64,000 nucleotides of DNA from Halorubrum sodomense (GTDB lineage: Archaea; Halobacteriota; Halobacteria; Halobacteriales; Haloferacaceae), in NCBI RefSeq assembly GCF_900111935.1, contig NZ_FOYN01000002.1:434001-498000 (forward strand), given 5' to 3'. The notes beneath the pieces are model-generated. The model saw nothing but the letters and a program-made list of their open reading frames with translations, did no database searches and was not told where the DNA came from. Positions within the stretch are counted from its first letter, which is position 1. Each line of letters opens with the position of its first letter. A program made the position numbers and the translations under genes. Positions 1 through 8,273 of the stretch are shown here, piece by piece.

Positions 1-1
1 G

Positions 2-877
2 ACGCGCATGGGCCGAACGGACAACTTCGAGTCGGTGCTCAGGCGGATCACGGACCTCCTCACCTCGACGTACGAGATCGAGTTCCACACCTGTACGCCG
101 CCGGGTACCGCCCGCGAACTCGAGGTCGAGTTCGACGGGGACCGCGGGACCGACGCCGCGACGGCGACGCTGTCGGTGCCGGAGCGGTTCGACCTGCCGC
201 CCGAGTGCGCCGAGTCCGACCCCGAGCCGGTCGACTCGCGGGAGACCGCCCTGTTCCTCGACGTCGACCGCAACGCCCTCCCAGCGGGCGAGACGGTGAC
301 GGTCACGGTGCGGTCCGCGGACAACGACTTCGTGGTGGGCGCGGCCGTCGAGGCGGCCGACGAGCGCGCGGAGACGAACCGCGCCGGGCGGGCGGAGCTC
401 GAACTCTCCGACCCCGGTCCGCAGACGATCACCGCGACCGCGCCCGACGGCGACGCGACAGAGACGATCACGGTCGACATCGAGGCGCCGTCGGACGGCC
501 CGGCGAGCGACATCGAACCGTCGCCTGGCGGCATCGAGACGTCTCCAGAGGGCCTCGAAACCGCTCCCGGCGGTATCGAGACGTCCCCCGGCGGTACCGA
601 GGGAACCGACGACGGGGGAAGCGACACGGAGGGGGCGCTCGTCGTCGAGCCGAGCCGGTGGCGCACCGACGTCGGCGAGGAGGTGACGTTCACCGTTCGG
701 AACCTCGACGGCGATCTGCTAGCCGACGCGACGGTGGAGGCGGCCGGCGAGACGAAGGCGACGAACCGCGCCGGGAACTGCTCGTTCGCCTTCGAGGAAC
801 CGGGGACGGTGACCGTCACTGCGACGCGAGACGACATGGACCCCGACGCCATCGACATCGACATCGAGACGGCGTGA
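2..877 (+). CDS. Ig-like/carboxypeptidase-regulatory repeat protein, probably the C-terminal part of a VWA protein (5' partial)
   Basis: The frame is open to the window edge, so the first ATG at position 8 is probably internal. Counting from that ATG (289 residues), the first 45 residues look like the last strand and helix of a von Willebrand A-like domain (a DLLTSTYEIEF stretch followed by a beta strand). Two similar Ig-like domains follow, at about residues 82-160 and 214-289. Each ends in a TNRAG turn typical of carboxypeptidase-regulatory or big-Ig folds. They are joined by a Gly/Thr/Glu-rich linker with repeated GGIETSP-type units. No membrane segment is visible in this part. The gene converges on the two-gene membrane NTPase operon on the other strand. 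The VWA assignment rests on the fragment only, and the true start lies outside the window. Confidence 0.6.
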   Translation, partial: TRMGRTDNFESVLRRITDLLTSTYEIEFHTCTPPGTARELEVEFDGDRGTDAATATLSVPERFDLPPECAESDPEPVDSRETALFLDVDRNALPAGETVTVTVRSADNDFVVGAAVEAADERAETNRAGRAELELSDPGPQTITATAPDGDATETITVDIEAPSDGPASDIEPSPGGIETSPEGLETAPGGIETSPGGTEGTDDGGSDTEGALVVEPSRWRTDVGEEVTFTVRNLDGDLLADATVEAAGETKATNRAGNCSFAFEEPGTVTVTATRDDMDPDAIDIDIETA

Positions 878-933
878 TCGCGGTCGGTCAACGGCCTCCG
901 GTCGACACCGGAACCGCCGGCGGTGCCCGTCGC

Positions 934-3849
934 TCAGTCGCCGCGCCGTGCGACTGCGACGCCGCCGGCGGCGAGTAGTCCGACGAGGAGGACCTGTCCG
1001 AGCACCACCGTCGCGAACACGGCCGCTCCCGGCTCGGCGGTGAACGCGTACGCGACGCCGACAGCCGCGGCGGCCGCCACGGCGCCGACCGCCACGCCGC
1101 CGGCGATACCGGTCGCCAGCCACTCCCGCCGTCGTCGAGTGTCCGCCGCGGGGTCGACGACGTCGATCCCCTCGGTGACGTGTTCGAAGACGACCTCGAG
1201 GTACTGGTCGGCCGGTTCGTCCGCGACGAGCCCCGCCGCGTCGATCCCGTCGGCTTCGTACCACTCGTTCAGCCGGTCGCGGAGGAACTCGTCGTCGACC
1301 TCGTCGATCAGCTCCCCGGCCGCCTCGATCGACTCCCGCATCGAGCTGAGCTGCCCGGCGCTTTTCGGATCGAGGCTGTCCGGGCCGCCTCCGGCCAGGT
1401 ACGCAAGGGGTTTGAACGCGTCGCGGACCCCACCGACCCTCGAGACGGCCGCCGCCGCTCCGACGGCGGCGATCCCGCCGACGACGGCGAGGAGCCCCCA
1501 CAGCGGGACGAAGAGCGGCTGTACCGGGGTCAACGCGTCTATTGCGACTCCCGGGAGGGCCCGGACGGTGACCGGTTCGGTGAGCGCGGCGACGAACGCG
1601 CCGCCGAGCCCCGACCACGCGAGGTAGCCGAGCGCGGCGAGAGACAGCACCGCAGCCGTCGCGGCCACGACCAGCGCCTTCGAGGTCCGCTCGAGCCGGT
1701 ACGGCGGTGCGGGCCGCAGCGTCGGCGCCCGCTCGGAGGCCTCGGAGACGGCGGTCGCGAGCGACTCCTGCCACCGTCTCGGGAACACCTCGCCGTCGAC
1801 CGAGCGCTCCCGTACCTCGCGGAACTCCCGCTTGGCGGCGGCGGCGCTGTCGGCCAGCCGGGCGAACGCGATCCGGTCGCCGGTCTGCGCGCGCGGCTCC
1901 ACGTCGGTGTAGTTGAGGGAGCTCGGCATCACGACCACGTCGACGCCGTCGAGGAAATCCGCCCGACCGCTTCCGGAGATGGCGACGGTCCCGTCGAATC
2001 CCCGCTCGTCGCGGAGGTACGTGACGAACTCGCTCGCCTCGCGGGCGGAGGGGGTCCCGAAGTCGAGCCGCGTCCCCGGCCGCAACACCGAATCGAGCTC
2101 CTCAGCGCTGACCGCCGGCTCCGCGGTCGCGTCGTCGTCGAGGCCGTTGAACACCGCCTGGTAGTTCCCGACGTCCCTCGCGATCGCCCAGCCCGACCGG
2201 TCCGCGAACAGCCGCTCCGTCGCGCTTCGGAACTCGCGGATCAGGTCGTCGGCGTTCGGGTCGAGATAGTGGACGAGCAGCTGCTGGTTCGCGCCGCCGA
2301 CCCGCCCGTTCGTGTACGCGATCACCTCGCCGGCGGCCGGGTTGTGGTAGAACAGGAGGTCGTCGAGGTACACGTCGTTCGCCGCGCCGTACGTCTCGTC
2401 GGTGGTGAGCCGCCCGGACTCGTCGTACACGAGCCGCCCGGTCGGTCCGTCGAACACCGACAGACCGGGCGCGGTCGGGAACCACGGGACCGGCTCCGTC
2501 TGGTCGTCGGACTCGTCCGCGGCCGACTCCGTCCGGGCGAACGGGTCGGGCGGCACCGTCGCGTCCGCCGGGACCGGAGAGTCGGCGGGGGCCGGCCCCG
2601 ACTCCGCCGCGCCGGTCTCTCGCGGAGCGTCCTCCCGCTCCGCCGGTTCGGCCGACCCGTCGGCCGTTCGGGAGGCAGACGACGAGTCGAGGACCTCGGG
2701 ATCGGTCTCGTCCGACGCACCGGACGCAGTCGAGTCCGGCTCTCCCGCCGGGTCCGGCTCTCCCGCCGGGTCCGGCTTTCCCGTCGCGTCCGGTCCCTCC
2801 GTCGGCGTCGCGGACGCCCCCGAGTCGGCCGATCGCCTCTCGTCGGCGGTCGATCCTGCCTCCTCATCGGCGGCGGTCTCCCCCGACGAGGGAGCCGAGT
2901 CCCTCGCGGTTCGGTCGCGTCGGTCCGAGCGTTCTCCGGCCGGTCGGTCGGTAGCGGGGTCGTCGACCCGCTCGCGGTCGCGGCTCGCCCCGCGCCGTCG
3001 CTCATCGGCGTCCCGCTCGTCGGTGCCACGTTCACCGGCGTCCGGTTCGGGGGCCGCGGACCGGCTCCGGTCGGGTTCGCCGCGTTCGAAGCCGGAGCGG
3101 GTCGGGTCCGCGCCGCGCCCGCTGGTCGTTCCGTCGGGATCGTCGACCTGGTCTCGACGGTCGGTGCTCTCGTCCCGCCCGTCGGTGCTTTCGCTCCGTC
3201 CGTCGGTGCTTTCGCTCCGTCCGTCGGTGCTTTCGTCTCTCGGACCGCTGTCCCGCCCGTCGTCGCGTTCCCCCGCGCGGACGGCGATCGAATCGCCGTG
3301 CCCGGCGTGGATCACGACGTCGACCCCGTCGAGCGCCTCGGTCCGCCCGTGTAGCGAGACGGCGATCGAGCCCGCTTCGAGCTTCAGCGCGTGGTTGACG
3401 AGGTCGGCCGCGGTGCTGACCTCCGGGGCGTCGACGGTCGCCGGTTCCGAGCGCTCGAACGCCTCGCTCACGTCAGCGCTCGCGTTCCCGCGGCTGCTGA
3501 TCAGCCGCTTGTGGAACCGCTGTACGGTGTCCTCTATCGGCTTCCACTCGCTCGTCGAGCCCGGAACGCTCGAATCGAACGCCTCGGCCCACTCCGTCAG
3601 CCGCCTGTCGTGGTCGCGCAGGTCCACGCGTTCCGACCCGAATCTCGTCACGGCGACCCGCAGTTCGCGCGATCCGCTCTCGTCGACGACGACGAACTGC
3701 GACCGCACCGCACGGTCGTCGTCCGGGTGATATCGGAACAGGACCCCGTTCTCGACGTCGTCCCTGGCCACGTCGTCCTGCTCGTCGTTGCTCAGGGAGT
3801 CACTCCCGACCACGTTTCCCTTCGAATCCGTGACGTAGAACTCCTCCAT
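934..3849 (-). CDS. Large membrane protein with a duplicated soluble domain, second gene of the NTPase operon
   Basis: I do not recognise this 971-residue protein. Residues 1-192 form a folded acidic domain. Residues about 195-455 are a charged, disordered linker with tandem ESTDGR and PAGEPD repeats. Residues 456-710 look like a second copy of the N-terminal domain: GVLFRYHP is matched by DLLFYHNP, and EALDGVDVVI by DFLDGVDVVV. Hydrophobic segments lie near 725-748, 780-803, 912-934 and 945-966. The ATG at 3849 sits 4 nt after the stop of the upstream P-loop NTPase gene, so the two are almost certainly co-transcribed; a longer upstream reading in this frame lacks coding character. I infer a partner or regulator of the NTPase. 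No catalytic motif is evident. Confidence 0.8.
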   Translation of the reverse strand: MEEFYVTDSKGNVVGSDSLSNDEQDDVARDDVENGVLFRYHPDDDRAVRSQFVVVDESGSRELRVAVTRFGSERVDLRDHDRRLTEWAEAFDSSVPGSTSEWKPIEDTVQRFHKRLISSRGNASADVSEAFERSEPATVDAPEVSTAADLVNHALKLEAGSIAVSLHGRTEALDGVDVVIHAGHGDSIAVRAGERDDGRDSGPRDESTDGRSESTDGRSESTDGRDESTDRRDQVDDPDGTTSGRGADPTRSGFERGEPDRSRSAAPEPDAGERGTDERDADERRRGASRDRERVDDPATDRPAGERSDRRDRTARDSAPSSGETAADEEAGSTADERRSADSGASATPTEGPDATGKPDPAGEPDPAGEPDSTASGASDETDPEVLDSSSASRTADGSAEPAEREDAPRETGAAESGPAPADSPVPADATVPPDPFARTESAADESDDQTEPVPWFPTAPGLSVFDGPTGRLVYDESGRLTTDETYGAANDVYLDDLLFYHNPAAGEVIAYTNGRVGGANQQLLVHYLDPNADDLIREFRSATERLFADRSGWAIARDVGNYQAVFNGLDDDATAEPAVSAEELDSVLRPGTRLDFGTPSAREASEFVTYLRDERGFDGTVAISGSGRADFLDGVDVVVMPSSLNYTDVEPRAQTGDRIAFARLADSAAAAKREFREVRERSVDGEVFPRRWQESLATAVSEASERAPTLRPAPPYRLERTSKALVVAATAAVLSLAALGYLAWSGLGGAFVAALTEPVTVRALPGVAIDALTPVQPLFVPLWGLLAVVGGIAAVGAAAAVSRVGGVRDAFKPLAYLAGGGPDSLDPKSAGQLSSMRESIEAAGELIDEVDDEFLRDRLNEWYEADGIDAAGLVADEPADQYLEVVFEHVTEGIDVVDPAADTRRRREWLATGIAGGVAVGAVAAAAAVGVAYAFTAEPGAAVFATVVLGQVLLVGLLAAGGVAVARRGD

Positions 3850-3853
3850 GGGT

Positions 3854-5659
3854 TCACCTCCACCGCCGCCCGAGCCGGTCGAGCAGCTCTCTCGTGCCGT
3901 GTAACACCGGGTGATCCTGGTCTTCCAGCTCCGGCGAGCTCTCCGTCTCCGACCTCGACTCTCGGACGTCGAAGTTGACCATACGAGCGTTGTCCGGCTC
4001 GTACTCCGGCACGCCGGCGTGGCCCGCGGACTCCGCGTACAGCCCGCCCATGTACTTCGTCGCGTCGTACTCCGGGATGAACCGCTCGAGGATGTGCGTG
4101 CGGAACGCCTCCGGGCGGTCCGTCGCGGGCTGGGCGACCTCCTCGTGCTCGTCTTGGAACGACGGGATCGCGACGTCGGCGAAGGTGAACAGGTAGAACA
4201 CGTCGTTCCCCTTCCCCTGGTACTGATCGCCCTCGTGGGTGTACTCGCCGCCGCCGAGCCGGTCGTACACCTTATCGAACACGTCGAGGTAGCTCCCGCG
4301 GTCACCGACCCCGCCGAGCTCGCCGTCGCGCGTGATCGTGCTCCACTCGGGCGCCCGGTTCTCGGCCGCGTAGCGACCGAAGTCGTCCATCGGGAGGACG
4401 AGACCGATGCTGTCGGCGTAGTACATCATGTCCTGAACGACGTACTGCATGACCGCCGCCTCTTCGAGGGCACCGCCGCTCTTCGCGTCGTACGGCCACG
4501 AGAACTTCTCGTCTCGGGGGTTGATCCCGACCGGCTCGACCCCGCCGATGAACGCCTCGTCGCCCTCGCTGTCGCGCCGCCAGCGCATGTACCGCGCGAC
4601 GTCGAACGCCTCGTTGAAGCTGTCGGTGACGGTCGGATCGTCGTCGGCCGGCTTCGGTACCCGGACGTTTCGCGTATCGCCGCCGGAACCGGACTCGATC
4701 AGCTCGCCGGCGTAGTCTATCGTCCGGAGGTTGATCCGTCGCGGGAACAGGAACCCGTGTTTGAACGACAGCTGTACCGGGATGTTCTCGTTCGCCGTCG
4801 TGCTCTCGATGCCGTCGAAGCCGCGCTCTTTGAACTCGTCGGTGAGCTTCTTCAGCGGCCGGTCGGCGTGGACGTCCGTGTACATTCCCGCCGTGTAGCC
4901 GAGCCCGGCCATCCCGGTCGTCTTCCCGCTCCGGCTCGCGCCGACGAGGAGGATGTTCGTGTCTGCGGTGTACGTCCGCACGGTCCATAACACGACGAGG
5001 ACGCAGCCGGTCGCGACGACGTCGATCCCGATCCCGGACGTGTTGAATCCGGATACACCCGGCGGAGAGAGGCTATACTCGACGATGTACTCGAAGAGGA
5101 AGAACACCAGCAGCCCGCCCAACACGTACAGCAGCCGCGGGAGCGCGGCGCCGAACTCGAGCTTGGCGCCCGGCCTGCCGCGCTGTTTGAGATAGTCGTG
5201 CGTCAACGGCTGGTCGTCGGTCCCACCGGACCGGTCCCGACGGAGGCCCCCGCCGATCACGCCAACGGCGACGCCGACCGCGAGGAACGGCAGGTTCTCG
5301 GCCCACTGCCAGTTCGTTGGGTCCAGCACGGTCGGGTCCTGGATCAGCGCGAGGAAGCCGATCACGGTCGCCGCGAACAGGAGGTACCCGTACAGGTACT
5401 TGTAATGGTCCAGCGAGATCAGGATCATTAGCCCGAGTATCGCCCCGATCGGGATCACGAGCGTCGGCTCCGCGGCCGTCCCGAACGCGTCGTTTATCAC
5501 CCCGTCGATCGCTGCGAGCAGTTCGCTCCGCGGGTCGAGCGCTGCGGGCACCATGTTCTGGAACAGCCGATATGTCGAGTAGCCGAGTACGACGATCAGC
5601 GCAAACAGCGTTGCGAGCTCGCGACGAAACGTCGGCTTCCGGAGCCACCACGTGTTCAT
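3854..5659 (-). CDS. Polytopic membrane P-loop NTPase, GTPase-like
   Basis: 601 residues. Hydrophobic segments lie at about 14-36, 66-106 (two passes), 122-138, 174-196 and 211-230. A cytosolic P-loop domain follows, with Walker A GASRSGKT at residues 240-247 and a candidate switch/Walker B strand TIDYAGE near 313-319. The DxAGE form resembles TRAFAC GTPases of the double-GTPase type more than ABC or AAA ATPases. No clear NKxD specificity motif is visible, so GTP rather than ATP is an inference. The ATG at 5659 precedes the first membrane segment directly and has a TATA-like box 40-50 nt upstream; the longer upstream reading overlaps ubaA antisense and is not credible. It is the first gene of a two-gene operon. 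Confidence 0.8.
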   Translation of the reverse strand: MNTWWLRKPTFRRELATLFALIVVLGYSTYRLFQNMVPAALDPRSELLAAIDGVINDAFGTAAEPTLVIPIGAILGLMILISLDHYKYLYGYLLFAATVIGFLALIQDPTVLDPTNWQWAENLPFLAVGVAVGVIGGGLRRDRSGGTDDQPLTHDYLKQRGRPGAKLEFGAALPRLLYVLGGLLVFFLFEYIVEYSLSPPGVSGFNTSGIGIDVVATGCVLVVLWTVRTYTADTNILLVGASRSGKTTGMAGLGYTAGMYTDVHADRPLKKLTDEFKERGFDGIESTTANENIPVQLSFKHGFLFPRRINLRTIDYAGELIESGSGGDTRNVRVPKPADDDPTVTDSFNEAFDVARYMRWRRDSEGDEAFIGGVEPVGINPRDEKFSWPYDAKSGGALEEAAVMQYVVQDMMYYADSIGLVLPMDDFGRYAAENRAPEWSTITRDGELGGVGDRGSYLDVFDKVYDRLGGGEYTHEGDQYQGKGNDVFYLFTFADVAIPSFQDEHEEVAQPATDRPEAFRTHILERFIPEYDATKYMGGLYAESAGHAGVPEYEPDNARMVNFDVRESRSETESSPELEDQDHPVLHGTRELLDRLGRRWR

Positions 5660-5697
5660 CTGTCCTCGATCACCATCGGAACCGTACACATCCCCGA

Positions 5698-5710
5698 CAA
5701 TAAATATAGG
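5698..5710 (-). promoter_or_regulatory. Probable TATA box of the membrane NTPase operon
   Basis: Read on the minus strand this is CCTATATTTATTG, an AT-rich island in GC-rich DNA, about 40-50 nt before the ATG at 5659. This spacing predicts a short leader. No experimental start site is known to me. Confidence 0.5.
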
Positions 5711-5766
5711 TGCCGCGAGCGCTCCCTCCCCTGCCCCGTCCCGCGACGGCGTCGCTTCGGGAACAC

Positions 5767-5775
5767 GATTATATC
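5767..5775 (+). promoter_or_regulatory. Probable TATA box of ubaA
   Basis: The sequence GATTATATC lies about 23-31 nt before the ubaA ATG. This suits a leaderless or nearly leaderless haloarchaeal transcript. Confidence 0.45.
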
Positions 5776-5797
5776 CGCGCCCGTACAGGGTGCTGAC

Positions 5798-6610
5798 ATG
5801 AGCCTCTCGCTCGACGCGACCCAACTCGACCGCTACTCCAGGCACGTCATCCTCGACGACGTCGGTCCGGAGGGGCAAAAGCGGCTGCTCGACGGACGCG
5901 TCCTCGTCGTGGGCGCCGGCGGACTCGGATCGCCCGCGATCCAGTACCTCGCGGCCGCGGGCGTCGGAACGATCGGCATCGTCGACGACGACGACGTCGA
6001 GCGGTCGAACCTCCAGCGACAGGTGATCCACGGCGACGACGACGTGGGGCGTACGAAGGTCGACTCGGCGGCCGACTTCGTCGCCGACCTCAATCCCGAC
6101 GTCGACGTCGAGCGCCACGAACTCCGGCTCGACGCGGGCAACGCCCGGGAACTGATCTCCGGTTACGACGTGATCGTCGACTGCTCGGACAACTTCGCCA
6201 CCCGCTACGTGGTGAACGACGCCGCCCGGATCGAGGGCGTTCCCGTCTCGCACGGCGCCATCTACAAGTTCGAGGGGCAGGTGACGACGCTCTCGCCCGA
6301 CGGCCCCTGCTACCGCTGTCTGTTCCCGGAGCCGCCGGAACCCGGAACGGTGCCGGACTGCGCCAGCACCGGCGTCCTCGGCGTCCTCCCCGGGACCGTC
6401 GGCTGCCTCCAGGCGACGGAAGCGGTGAAACTGCTCGTCGGCGTCGGCGAGCCGCTCGTCGGGCGGATGCTGTTTTACGACGCGATGGACCTCTCGTTCG
6501 AGACCGTGCCGTACGCGCGCGACCCGGACTGTCCGGTGTGCGGCGACGACGGTATCGACGCCATCGACGGTATCGACTACGCGGCCGGGTGTCAGGTCGA
6601 CGCGGCCTGA
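5798..6610 (+). CDS. ubaA: SAMP-activating enzyme E1 (ThiF/MoeB family)
   Basis: 270 residues, the normal size for haloarchaeal UbaA. This enzyme adenylates the C-terminus of small archaeal modifier proteins (SAMPs) for protein conjugation and for sulfur transfer to tRNA and molybdopterin. The Rossmann nucleotide-binding loop GAGGLGS is at residues 39-45. Zinc ligands form two CxxC pairs, C171/C174 and C245/C248. The catalytic cysteine is C188 in PDCASTG, the same number as in the characterised Haloferax enzyme. The conserved ERSNLQRQ motif is at 68-75. The gene is monocistronic with its own TATA box. No SAMP gene lies in the window. Confidence 0.95.
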   Translation: MSLSLDATQLDRYSRHVILDDVGPEGQKRLLDGRVLVVGAGGLGSPAIQYLAAAGVGTIGIVDDDDVERSNLQRQVIHGDDDVGRTKVDSAADFVADLNPDVDVERHELRLDAGNARELISGYDVIVDCSDNFATRYVVNDAARIEGVPVSHGAIYKFEGQVTTLSPDGPCYRCLFPEPPEPGTVPDCASTGVLGVLPGTVGCLQATEAVKLLVGVGEPLVGRMLFYDAMDLSFETVPYARDPDCPVCGDDGIDAIDGIDYAAGCQVDAA

Positions 6611-6646
6611 CCACCTCTGTCTGCGGGCATCGCGACCGTCACCCGC

Positions 6647-7042
6647 TCACAGCGACCGCTCGGTCATGGCGGCCTCCGCGGTGGCCCCGGCGTCCCCGCC
6701 CGCGAACCCCGACCGGACGCACCACCGACAGTACTGGTAGCCGGTGCGGTTCTCGGCGCCGCAGTGCCGGCAGACGACCGTCTCCCCGTCGGCGTCGAGC
6801 GGCGGGGGACCGTCCCCGTCGCCCTCCTCGCCCGTCCGGTCGGCGTCCGGGTCGCGGCCGAGCGCGAGCGTCGGGCCGACGCCCTCCCCGTCGCCGTCCG
6901 CGTCAGACGACCCGGTCGCGACCGAGCCGAACAGCTCCGCGGGGTCGCGGCTCCGCCGGACGAGCAGCCAGGTCACCGCGAGGTTGAGCGCCGCGATGCC
7001 GACGAATATCGCGGCGAGCGGGAGGAGCTGGTCACCCGTCAT
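6647..7042 (-). CDS. Membrane-anchored zinc-ribbon protein
   Basis: 131 residues. One N-terminal membrane segment (about 5-27) is followed by an acidic Gly/Asp-rich linker and a C-terminal zinc ribbon with CRHCG and CRWC knuckles near residues 95-113. This architecture is common among small haloarchaeal proteins of unknown role. The gene converges on ubaA with a gap of about 36 nt. I do not assign a function; the ribbon may bind a protein or nucleic acid at the membrane. Confidence 0.75.
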   Translation of the reverse strand: MTGDQLLPLAAIFVGIAALNLAVTWLLVRRSRDPAELFGSVATGSSDADGDGEGVGPTLALGRDPDADRTGEEGDGDGPPPLDADGETVVCRHCGAENRTGYQYCRWCVRSGFAGGDAGATAEAAMTERSL

Positions 7043-7200
7043 GTGCGTACTGTTACCATCCCAGCGTTTTGTGTCTGACGGTGGGACGGGTCGCCCGGGG
7101 CGGCGACGCCGCTCGGCCGGGTCGGACGGTCCGGTTCAGCCGGAATCGGCGGGCTCCGCTCCAGAGTACTCTTGAGGCCGCCGGTCGAAGTCGCACCCGC

Positions 7201-7581
7201 ATGAAGGAGACGATTCACACGGACGACGCCCCGGCGGCGGTGGGCGCGTACAGCCAGGCGGCGACCGACGGCGACCTCGTGTTCACGGCCGGGCAGATCC
7301 CGCTGACGCCCGAGGGCGACCTGCTCGACGACGCGCCGATTGCGGTCCAGACGGAGCAGGCGCTCGACAACCTCCTCGCGGTGCTGGAGGAGGCGGGCGC
7401 CGGTCCCGAGGACGTGCTCAAGACGACGGTGTTCATGGCCGACATCGACGATTTCGACGAGATGAACGAGACGTACGCCGGCTACTTCGACGAGTCGCCG
7501 CCGGCCCGCTCCGCGGTCGAGGCGGGCGCGCTCCCGAAGGGCGCCGGCGTCGAGATCGAGGCGGTCGCCGTCGTCGAGTAG
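7201..7581 (+). CDS. ridA: RidA family enamine/imine deaminase
   Basis: 126 residues, the usual size of the YjgF/YER057c/UK114 family. RidA hydrolyses reactive enamine and imine intermediates, such as 2-aminoacrylate, released by PLP enzymes including threonine dehydratase. Family signatures are GAYSQA near the N-terminus, FTAGQIP, and the C-terminal PPARSAVE with its conserved Arg. The ATG at 7201 begins the MKETIHTDDAP N-terminus expected for the family; the open frame upstream is not homologous in character. A threonine dehydratase (ilvA) lies 17 kb away. The stop codon directly abuts the next gene. Confidence 0.93.
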   Translation: MKETIHTDDAPAAVGAYSQAATDGDLVFTAGQIPLTPEGDLLDDAPIAVQTEQALDNLLAVLEEAGAGPEDVLKTTVFMADIDDFDEMNETYAGYFDESPPARSAVEAGALPKGAGVEIEAVAVVE

Positions 7582-7881
7582 ATGGCCGACGGCGAGGGCG
7601 GTTCCGAGCCGGGGAGCGAGTCGGACGCCGCGACCGACGGGTCCGTGCCCGCGCCCGGCGCGGCGGCGACCCCGCGCGCCCGAGTGCGCTCGGCGGCGCT
7701 GTGGGGGATCGTCGGCGGGTTCGCCTTCCTTGTCCTCGCGCAGGGGTACCGGCTCCTCGGGCCCGGATCGCTGCCGATCGGGTTCGGGGGGTTGGCGCTC
7801 GTCGCGGTCGCGGTCGCGGCCGCGTCGGCCGGTATTACGTACCTCGCCGAGGCCCGGGTGCGTGCGAAAAGAAGGACTTAA
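7582..7881 (+). CDS. Small two-pass membrane protein
   Basis: 99 residues. An acidic Gly/Ser-rich N-terminus of about 32 residues is followed by two hydrophobic segments (about 39-58 and 63-84) and a basic tail ending in RVRAKRRT, which suggests both ends are cytosolic. The ATG immediately follows the ridA stop with no gap, so the two are probably co-transcribed. It resembles haloarchaeal DUF membrane proteins; no function can be read from it. Confidence 0.75.
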   Translation: MADGEGGSEPGSESDAATDGSVPAPGAAATPRARVRSAALWGIVGGFAFLVLAQGYRLLGPGSLPIGFGGLALVAVAVAAASAGITYLAEARVRAKRRT

Positions 7882-7908
7882 CAGTCGCACCGGATTATCT
7901 CCGCGTGA

Positions 7909-7990
7909 GCCAGGATGGCCGAGTGGTAAGGCGCACGCCTGGAAAGCGTGTTCCCATCCGGGATCGGGGGTTCAAATCCCTCTCCTGGCG
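7909..7990 (+). tRNA. tRNA-Ser (GGA)
   Basis: 82 nt, class II. The acceptor stem GCCAGGA pairs with TCCTGGC at 7983-7989 and the discriminator is G. The D-arm contains GAGTGGTAAGG, the anticodon loop reads CTGGAAA (anticodon GGA), a variable arm is present, and the T-loop is GGTTCAAATCC. No CCA is encoded. Fragments of its 3' end recur just downstream. Confidence 0.95.
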
Positions 7991-8058
7991 TTTTCGACGA
8001 ACAACACGGCGAGCGGAGCGAGCCGTTCGTCGAAAACCCTGACGGAGGGATTTGAACC
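7991..8058. repeat. Inverted repeat plus inverted tRNA 3'-end fragment downstream of tRNA-Ser
   Basis: A perfect 12-bp inverted repeat, TTTTCGACGAAC at 7991-8002 and GTTCGTCGAAAA at 8025-8036, begins right after the tRNA. It is followed by GAGGGATTTGAACC (8045-8058), which is the reverse complement of part of the tRNA T-arm and acceptor region. This is consistent with repeated recombination at a tRNA attachment site. Confidence 0.7.
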
Positions 8059-8125
8059 AGGGAGTGGAGCGAGCGGTGCGAGGTGCGAGCGAAGCGAGCA
8101 CCTCGATTGCGAGCGGAACGACTGA

Positions 8126-8147
8126 GGTTCAAATCCCTCTCCTGGCG
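8126..8147 (+). repeat. 22-bp direct repeat of the tRNA-Ser 3' end (att-like)
   Basis: These 22 bases are identical to the last 22 bases of tRNA-Ser (7969-7990), covering the T-arm and the 3' acceptor strand plus discriminator. Direct repeats of tRNA 3' ends mark attachment sites of integrated elements. The 135 bp between the copies is too short to hold an integrase, so this looks like a scar after excision or decay. Confidence 0.7.
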
Positions 8148-8273
8148 CTTCGCTGTCGCAACAACGAGCGAGGAGCGACAGCGACGAGCGAGTCGGGTGT
8201 CGGCGACCCTGTCTAATTGTCTATTTATAAGCAAACGACTGACGTCGCTGTTGATTGTTTATAAACGGTTGAC
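8148..8273 (+). other. AT-rich leader of repeat copy A with two TATA-like boxes
   Basis: No gene is visible here. The stretch contains CTATTTATAAG (8221-8231) and TGTTTATAAAC (8257-8267), both like haloarchaeal TATA boxes, in otherwise GC-rich DNA. They precede the structured repeat. A similar CTATTTATAAA sequence flanks the far end of copy B. Confidence 0.45.

Noticed and set aside
1180-3354. Long plus-strand open frame opposite the 971-aa membrane protein gene
   Set aside because: It is rich in Arg, Gly and Pro with little hydrophobic patterning and lies antisense to a gene with good coding character. High-GC DNA gives such open frames often.
8126-8147. Possible tRNA pseudogene
   Set aside because: Only the final 22 bases of tRNA-Ser are present; there is no D-arm or anticodon arm. 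It is an att-like repeat.
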